Positions 33,470 to 38,574 of a stretch of 38,574 nt of DNA are shown here, one piece after another. The translations under genes and the position numbers were made by a program. The notes under the pieces were generated by a model. That model was not told where the DNA came from. It made no database searches and worked only from the letters and a program-made list of their open reading frames with translations. How positions within the stretch are numbered: the first letter of the stretch is position 1; every line of letters begins with the position of its first letter. Source of the DNA: Actinomycetota bacterium (lineage in GTDB: Bacteria; Actinomycetota; Actinomycetes; Nanopelagicales; Nanopelagicaceae); NCBI GenBank assembly GCA_009924185.1, contig RFSC01000002.1:1-38574 (forward strand), in the 5' to 3' direction.

Positions 33470-34282
33470 ATGAATAGTTCAAATCCCGTACTAGGGAAGG
33501 CTTTTGGTCATAGAGATGGTCAAAGCAATGGTCGCGGTTTTGCCTCAATGGGTTCGGTATTAACTCCGGACAATCTGGAGGAGACATATAACGCTCCTGC
33601 GGCATCATCGCTACGCACCGGTCGCATGACCATGGATGATGTAGTTGCGCGATCTGGAATTCTCTTTGGTATCTCAGTTGTAGTTGGTGCAGCTGCTTGG
33701 TACTTGAATCTTGGTGGCGGAGCGCTGCTGATTGGTTTTGTCGGTGGTTTGGCTACCGCATTGTTTGGAATTTTCAGCAAGAAGGTTCGCCCCGCTGTCT
33801 ATCAGGCTTATGCGGTTTGCCAAGGTCTAGTTCTCGGCATAATCAGCAAGAGTTACGAACTTTTCTATGATGGCATCGTTCAGCAGGCGATTGTTGCAAC
33901 TATTGCAGCATTTGTTGGAATGCTCTTCCTTTACAAGAGTGGTCGTCTACGCGCGACACCAAAGTTCACAAAAATGTTGCTAGGTGCAGCTCTCGGTTAC
34001 TTTGTTCTAGCCATCGGCAGCTTCATTAGCTCATTCTTCGGAGTTGGCAATGGCATGGGTCTATATGGCCTAAGTGGCTTTGGTCCACTTCTTGCTATCG
34101 CTGGTGTTGCAATCGCATCCTTCTTCTTGATTCTTGATTTTGATCAGATTGAAGAGGGTGTGCGGGCAGGTGTGCCACAAGAAGAGTCATGGCGTGCCGG
34201 CTTCGGTCTACTAATGACCATGGTTTGGTTGTACCTAGAGGTATTGCGCCTACTAGCAATTTTGCGCGGTAATAACGACTAA
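33470..34282 (+). CDS. Bax inhibitor-1/YccA-family membrane protein
   Basis: The 270-residue protein has a polar N-terminus (to about 55) and then about seven TM segments. It matches the actinobacterial Bax-inhibitor-like family: a TMDDVVARSGILFGIS entry helix, ISKSYELFYDGIVQQAIVAT and an end with DFDQIEEGVRAGVPQEESWRAGFGLLMTMVWLYLEVLRLL, whose acidic pair is the pH-sensing/ion site of the BI-1 fold. Relatives are calcium-leak channels or stress regulators, and the role in bacteria is uncertain. Shine-Dalgarno AAAGGAG is clear. Its stop interlocks with that of the convergent MFS gene (CTAA). Confidence 0.92.
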   Translation: MNSSNPVLGKAFGHRDGQSNGRGFASMGSVLTPDNLEETYNAPAASSLRTGRMTMDDVVARSGILFGISVVVGAAAWYLNLGGGALLIGFVGGLATALFGIFSKKVRPAVYQAYAVCQGLVLGIISKSYELFYDGIVQQAIVATIAAFVGMLFLYKSGRLRATPKFTKMLLGAALGYFVLAIGSFISSFFGVGNGMGLYGLSGFGPLLAIAGVAIASFFLILDFDQIEEGVRAGVPQEESWRAGFGLLMTMVWLYLEVLRLLAILRGNND

Positions 34283-35523
34283 CCCTCGTTTAATTGAGGT
34301 TTACGGGAATCCCCGAGACTAGCGGTATTGGTCTCGGGGATTCTTATTGCAGCAATAATCGCCAGTGAAAATACCGCAGCGCTAAATGCGATTGCGGTGC
34401 GGTAAGAGAAATAATCAGAGATAAAGCCGAGAAGAATTGGGCCGACCATCATTCCCGCATCGCCGGCCATCTGCCAGAAAGCGTAAACCTTTCCACTCTT
34501 GCCCTTGATTACATCGCCAACAATCGCGCCAGCTGACGCGGCAAAACCTGCACCTAATCCCATGACAATCATGGCGATTAGATAAATGGTGGTGTTGGTT
34601 GATAAGACCAATAAAGCGAGCGCCAGCATCACTATTGAAAAGCCCACCAAAATTACGGGTTTGCGACCATTTTTGTCGGAGTATTTACCGGCACGAACCA
34701 TCACAGAACCTTGCGCAATCAATGCGATCGTAAAACTTAATCCCACCAGCGAAGCACTAGCGCCTAAATCTTCCACCACAAAGAGCGGCAAAATCGAGGA
34801 GCGCATGCCAAATAAAATCCAGCTACCTAAGAAGGCCAGAAATAGAGAGTAAAGGTAAGGCTTGATTTGCAGCGCTTCCCGAATGGTTAGGGCACGCTCT
34901 TCTTGTTGAGATTCAACCCTAGCTCCTAAGCGGCTCTCGTGAAGATAAATCATCGAGACGGTTCCTGCAGCGATTAATAAAGCTGAGTAAATGAAAAATG
35001 GAGCGCGCGGCGAAAGAGCAATCAAAGCACCACCAAAAGCAGGACCAGCCACTCCACCGGCGATGAATCCACCGTTATATAGTGATTGCGCCCGACCTCT
35101 TTGATTATCGGCAACCACTCGAAGAATTAATGCACCTGCAGATACAGAAAACATTGAAGAGCCCAGTCCGCCTGCGGTTCTGAAAATCAATAGCTGTTCA
35201 TAACTTTGCGCTAAACCTGCCAACAGAGTGAAGATGGAGACCATAAAAAGGCCAAAACCCAGCACTACTCGCTCGCCAAATCGATCAACTAACTTTCCGG
35301 AGAAGAGTCCAGAAACAAACCGCATAATTGCAAAGGAGGAGATGATCAAGCCAATCAAGGTATTGGAGACGCCAAAGGTTTTAGCAAAGATTGGTATAGC
35401 TGGAATTATCAAACCAAATCCCACCGCAACTAAAAAAGATATGGCGGTTAGGACTGATACCTCTTTTGGCAGTCCCTTGAATGGAGAGGAGAGTTTTTTA
35501 GCCAAGTGCCTCGCCCGCCGCAT
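34279..35523 (-). CDS. MFS transporter, 12-TM drug-efflux type
   Basis: The 414-residue form is read from the ATG at 35523 (MRRARHLAKKLSSPFKG). The frame stays open to 35607, but that part overlaps the upstream gene heavily. It is a 12-TM major facilitator with motif A SGKLVDRFGERVVLG between TM2 and TM3 and RAGKYSDKNGRKPVIL as the second-half copy, plus AGGLGSSMFSVSAGALILR. It resembles the DHA1 (TetA/MdtG-like) proton antiporters. The substrate is unknown. It overlaps the DHA2 exporter by 26 bp, implying translational coupling. Confidence 0.88.
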   Translation of the reverse strand: MRRARHLAKKLSSPFKGLPKEVSVLTAISFLVAVGFGLIIPAIPIFAKTFGVSNTLIGLIISSFAIMRFVSGLFSGKLVDRFGERVVLGFGLFMVSIFTLLAGLAQSYEQLLIFRTAGGLGSSMFSVSAGALILRVVADNQRGRAQSLYNGGFIAGGVAGPAFGGALIALSPRAPFFIYSALLIAAGTVSMIYLHESRLGARVESQQEERALTIREALQIKPYLYSLFLAFLGSWILFGMRSSILPLFVVEDLGASASLVGLSFTIALIAQGSVMVRAGKYSDKNGRKPVILVGFSIVMLALALLVLSTNTTIYLIAMIVMGLGAGFAASAGAIVGDVIKGKSGKVYAFWQMAGDAGMMVGPILLGFISDYFSYRTAIAFSAAVFSLAIIAAIRIPETNTASLGDSRKPQLNEG

Positions 35524-37084
35524 CTTGTCTTGCAGAGGCATGACTTTGACTGTCCTGCAAAGGCTTCTCTTCAAGTGCGATCGCAAAGAAGAAGGCGAGC
35601 GCAACAACAGGGAAGGCGCTTAGAAATACAACTTGGAATGAGTCGGCAAAGGCCTCTAAAACTCTCAATTGGATCTCTGCTGGCAGAGTTGCAATCATCG
35701 CAGTATTGCTAGTGAGTGTTTCAATCATGCCTGGTTCAACTACGGATGAACCGCCGAGCTGTGTTTGTAGGTTATCTGCAACGCGATTGCTGAGGATGGT
35801 GCCAAATATCGCAGTACCAAAGGCGCCGCCCAGAGAGCGGAAAAATGTATTTGAAGAGGTGGCGATACCAAGATCCTTAAACTCCACCGCATTTTGCACC
35901 GCGATAACGATAGTTTGCATGCATAGTCCCAAACCACCGCCGATAATTACGGCAAAGATTGCTATCTGCCAATATGGAGTTGAAACATCTGCAGTGCTCA
36001 TCAAATAGATGCCAAAAGCCATCAGAAGAGTGCCAACAACTGGATACTTTTTGTAACGACCTGTCTTTGTGATTAGTCGACCGCTAGTGATCGTGAAGGA
36101 GAGAATTCCAATCATTAATGGAATCAGCTTCAAACCAGCTTCGGTTGCCGAGTTACCTTGAATGATCTGCAGGTAAAGAGGCAACATAACAATCGCGCCA
36201 AACATTCCTGCTCCAACAATGAAGCCGATTATGGAGGTCAGGGTAAAGGTACGATTCTTAAACAAGGTCATGGGCAATATTGGCTCTGTAGCCCTTAACT
36301 CCCAAAGTACAAACAAAACCGCAAAGATAACGCCCGCTACTAAAGTTGAAACAGTTCTTGGCTCACTCCAGCCATTCTCAGGACCCAAAACAGATAATGC
36401 AATTAAGAGTGAAACTACCGAGATAACCATCAGAATTGCGCCAAGAAAATCAATTTTGTGTTCTCTTTTCACCTTAGGTATATGCAAAACCATGGAGGTG
36501 ATTATTAACGCCAAAATTCCGAAAGGTATATTGATATAGAAAATCCAGCGCCATCCTGTAATTCCTAGGATTTCACCTCTATCAGAGAAAAAACCACCCA
36601 ATAGGGGGCCAGCTACCGAAGAGATTCCCCAAACCGCCCCAAACAATCCTTGATACTTGCCACGTTCGCGAGGTGCAACCAGATCACCAACAATTACAAA
36701 GGTAAGTCCCATCAAACCACCCGCGCCAATTCCTTGAATGGCTCGTGTGATGATTAGTTGTTCCATGGAGGTTGAAGCACCAGCTAGAAGAGAGCCAATC
36801 AGAAACAAAATAATGGAAAATTGATACACGGGCCTGCGGCCATATAGATCTGAGATCTTGCCGTACAAGGGTGTGGAGGCGGTTGAAGTCAAAAGATATG
36901 CAGTAACTACCCAGGTGTAATGATTTAAACCATCAAACTCCTCGACGATACTTTTCAGAGCTGTAGAGACGATAGTTTGATCCAGCGCGGCAAGCAGCAA
37001 GCCAGTCATAAGGCTGGACATGATGATGAGAATCTCTCGATGGGTTAACGGCTTGGAATGGTCTACTTTTGCTCTATCCCGCAT
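35498..37084 (-). CDS. DHA2-family 14-TM MFS drug exporter (EmrB/QacA)
   Basis: The 528-residue protein has the DHA2 signatures AALDQTIVSTALKSIVEEF in TM1 (motif D1), YLLTSTASTPLYGKISDLYGRR (motif A) and GIGAGGLMGLTFVIVGDL. SSVAGPLLGGFFSDR (motif C, antiporter signature) follows, and there are 14 predicted TMs. The C-terminus is a short hydrophilic tail. It uses proton exchange to export cationic or hydrophobic compounds. It lies upstream of the second MFS gene in one leftward unit, and is divergent from the ABC exporter with at most 53 bp between starts. Together they form a small efflux cluster without a visible local regulator. Confidence 0.94.
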   Translation of the reverse strand: MRDRAKVDHSKPLTHREILIIMSSLMTGLLLAALDQTIVSTALKSIVEEFDGLNHYTWVVTAYLLTSTASTPLYGKISDLYGRRPVYQFSIILFLIGSLLAGASTSMEQLIITRAIQGIGAGGLMGLTFVIVGDLVAPRERGKYQGLFGAVWGISSVAGPLLGGFFSDRGEILGITGWRWIFYINIPFGILALIITSMVLHIPKVKREHKIDFLGAILMVISVVSLLIALSVLGPENGWSEPRTVSTLVAGVIFAVLFVLWELRATEPILPMTLFKNRTFTLTSIIGFIVGAGMFGAIVMLPLYLQIIQGNSATEAGLKLIPLMIGILSFTITSGRLITKTGRYKKYPVVGTLLMAFGIYLMSTADVSTPYWQIAIFAVIIGGGLGLCMQTIVIAVQNAVEFKDLGIATSSNTFFRSLGGAFGTAIFGTILSNRVADNLQTQLGGSSVVEPGMIETLTSNTAMIATLPAEIQLRVLEAFADSFQVVFLSAFPVVALAFFFAIALEEKPLQDSQSHASARQDAAGEALG

Positions 37085-37137
37085 GATTTCCTAACGTGAA
37101 TTTGGCCCAGAGAGTTAAGGCTACTACTCTCAATCCT

Positions 37138-38133
37138 GTGAAAAGTGTTATTGCAGAGAATTTAGTAAAAACATATGACAAAGGCGCTGTTAAGGCGCTA
37201 AATGGATTGAGTTTAGATGTCGAAGAAGGAACAGTTTTAGGCGTGCTTGGACCAAACGGTGCCGGCAAAACCACAACTGTGAGAATTCTCGCAACATTGT
37301 TAACACCTGATTCAGGGCATGCAACTGTTGCTGGAATTGATGTGATTAAAAATCCAGATCAAGTTCGCGAAGTAATTGGATTGTCAGGCCAGTATGCAGC
37401 GGTAGATGAAACTCTCACCGGCTGGGACAACCTGGTTATGTTTAGTCGTTTGTATCATCTATCGCCATCTGCTTCCAAGAAAAGAGCAGAGGAGTTACTG
37501 GAACAGTTCTCTCTAACTGATGCAGCAAAGCGTCCTATCCGTACCTACTCCGGTGGTATGAGACGTCGATTAGATTTGGCAGCCTCTTTAATTGTTAGAC
37601 CAAAAATCCTATTTCTAGATGAGCCAACAACAGGATTAGATCCGCGCGGCCGTCAAGAGATGTGGGGAGTAATTGATTCTCTGGTTAAAGATGGCACAAC
37701 ACTGCTTTTGACAACGCAGTATCTAGAAGAGGCTGATCAATTAGCTGACGATATTGCGGTAATTGATCATGGCAAGGTAATTGCGAGAGGTACCTCTGAC
37801 CAACTAAAGCGTCAGGTTGGCGGCGAGCGTCTAGAGATTGTTGTTGAATCACAAGATCTCAAAAAAGCTACCGAGATTGTGGAGCGAGTAAGTGGTGGAA
37901 AGGCTCTGGTAGAAGAGAGCGCCCGCCAGGTATCAGCCCCCGTTACTACTGGTTCAAAGGCATTGATTGAAGCGGCCCGCTCCTTAGATGATGCCGGAAT
38001 TCATCCGCTTGATATTGGTTTGAAGCGACCTTCTCTAGATGATGTCTTCATCGCCCTGACTGGCCATGCCGCAGAGGATAAGAAGGAAGAGGAAGTTGTA
38101 GATCCGAAAGCGCGAAAGAGGAAAAAGAAATGA
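37138..38133 (+). CDS. DrrA-type ABC exporter ATPase
   Basis: The protein is 331 residues from the GTG at 37138 (VKSVIAENLVKTYDKG). A GTG at 37096 is in frame but would leave only 11 bp from the divergent gene and adds no domain sequence. Neither has a clear Shine-Dalgarno. It has Walker A GPNGAGKTTT near 38-47, the signature TYSGGMRRRLDLAASL near 136, Walker B ILFLDEPTTGLDPRG, the H-loop region LLTTQYLEEADQLADD and a DrrA-type C-terminal domain. The Lys/Arg-rich end follows. It powers an ABC-2 exporter for antibiotics or lipids, with the permease starting in its stop codon (ATGA). Confidence 0.93.
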   Translation: MKSVIAENLVKTYDKGAVKALNGLSLDVEEGTVLGVLGPNGAGKTTTVRILATLLTPDSGHATVAGIDVIKNPDQVREVIGLSGQYAAVDETLTGWDNLVMFSRLYHLSPSASKKRAEELLEQFSLTDAAKRPIRTYSGGMRRRLDLAASLIVRPKILFLDEPTTGLDPRGRQEMWGVIDSLVKDGTTLLLTTQYLEEADQLADDIAVIDHGKVIARGTSDQLKRQVGGERLEIVVESQDLKKATEIVERVSGGKALVEESARQVSAPVTTGSKALIEAARSLDDAGIHPLDIGLKRPSLDDVFIALTGHAAEDKKEEEVVDPKARKRKKK

Positions 38134-38574
38134 AGTACGCAGTCTCTGATTCTTTAGTAGTTACTAAGCGCCAGCTCTTGCAGCTGATTCGTATCCCGGA
38201 AGTTCTTATCTTTTCCACTATCCAACCGGTGATGTTTGTCCTTCTTTTCCGTTATGTATTTGGTGGCTCAATCTCAACTGGAATTCCCGGCGTTGATTAT
38301 GTGCAGCTACTAATGCCAGGAATCTTTGTGCAGACCGTCGCATTTACGCTCGCTGGAACGGCGGTCGGCCTAGCTGAAGATATGCAAAAGGGTTTAATTG
38401 ATCGCTTTAGATCACTTCCGATTTCCCGTTCCGCAGTTGTATTTGGCCGAGCTCTAGGGGATAGCACCCTCAACATTGTTGTTTGGCTTTGCGATGTCAT
38501 GGATTGGCGTTTTGATTGGATTATCGGTGCGCTCCGCCCGAGTCGCCAACGCAGCGGTTTTCATTGCAGTCTTT
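38130..38574 (+). CDS. DrrB-type ABC-2 permease, partial and apparently interrupted
   Basis: The ATG overlaps the ATPase stop. The first ~117 codons read as a normal DrrB permease: KRQLLQLIRIPEVLIFSTIQ, VMFVLLFRYVFGGSI, LMPGIFVQTVAFTLAGTAVG and DRFRSLPISRSAVVFGRALG. After about 38480 this frame gives a non-membrane sequence (CDVMDWRFDWIIGALRPSRQ). The +1 frame reads FGFAMSWIGVLIGLSVRSAR, then VANAAVFIAVF, the expected later part of the family. About 30 residues that normally lie between appear to be missing. This is either a true deletion with frameshift or an assembly fault. The gene continues beyond the window. Confidence 0.75.
   Translation, partial: MKYAVSDSLVVTKRQLLQLIRIPEVLIFSTIQPVMFVLLFRYVFGGSISTGIPGVDYVQLLMPGIFVQTVAFTLAGTAVGLAEDMQKGLIDRFRSLPISRSAVVFGRALGDSTLNIVVWLCDVMDWRFDWIIGALRPSRQRSGFHCSL

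Noticed and set aside
35228..35623. A 131-codon plus-strand frame across the two MFS genes
   Set aside because: It spans the overlap of two opposite-strand transporter genes and is rich in Lys/Pro/Thr without any membrane or domain pattern; a shadow frame.
1..38574. CRISPR array, insertion sequence, prophage or toxin-antitoxin pair
   Set aside because: No regularly spaced repeats, transposase, integrase, phage structural gene or recognisable toxin pair was found; the 35-codon gene has no toxin partner.

Overview
This window looks like a stretch of chromosome from a small-genome, AT-rich member of the Actinomycetota. The gene order from 5-formyltetrahydrofolate cyclo-ligase through the gephyrin-like gene, rimJ-like gene, membrane protein, pmt, rsmI, metG, tatD, rsmA, ispE, tRNA-Gln, glmU, prs, rplY, pth, mfd, mazG, eno, ftsB/divIC, DUF501 and ppx follows, with rearrangement, the Mycobacterium tuberculosis Rv0992c-Rv1026 neighbourhood. 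Base composition (mid-40s % GC by eye, not counted), very tight packing, interlocked stop codons and loss of galU and rpfB from their usual places suggest a streamlined lineage such as the freshwater acI group (Nanopelagicales). That assignment is inference.

Layout. 1-4.3 kb: an FMN-binding PNPOx-like protein cut by the window edge, purU, an MMPL exporter divergent from a TetR regulator with a candidate operator between them, a 35-codon gene and an FmdB zinc ribbon. 4.4-7.8 kb: a CopD-CtaG fusion for copper handling and oxidase assembly, an acyl-CoA dehydrogenase and the folate cyclo-ligase. 7.9-10.2 kb: a shortened, catalytically degenerate MoeA/gephyrin-like gene, a RimJ-type acetyltransferase and a three-TM membrane protein. 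I read these as the actinobacterial division pair Glp and GlpR/SepX. 10.2-19.2 kb: protein O-mannosyltransferase, then a long rightward run of translation, RNA-modification, isoprenoid, cell-wall and PRPP genes. 19.1-20.5 kb: a secreted, C-terminally anchored EEP-fold enzyme. 20.6-33.4 kb: rplY, pth, ppc (leftward), mfd, a SurA-like lipoprotein, mazG, eno, ftsB, DUF501, ppx, a family 5 uracil-DNA glycosylase and a tRNA with a UAA anticodon. 33.5-38.6 kb: a Bax-inhibitor-like membrane protein, two leftward MFS exporters and a divergent ABC-2 drug exporter whose permease appears broken near the window end.

Most of the window is core biology: one-carbon/folate (purU, cyclo-ligase), envelope and division (glmU, Glp-GlpR, ftsB, pmt), translation (metG, rsmI, rsmA, rplY, pth, two tRNAs), repair (mfd, UDG, mazG) and central carbon (eno, ppc). 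No insertion sequence, prophage, CRISPR array or obvious island is visible. No stretch over 300 bases lacks a gene. The observations most worth a second look are the reduced gephyrin-like division module, the class-I-shaped tRNA with anticodon UAA overlapping a coding stop, the interrupted permease, and the anchored EEP enzyme inserted into the conserved prs-rplY-pth block.
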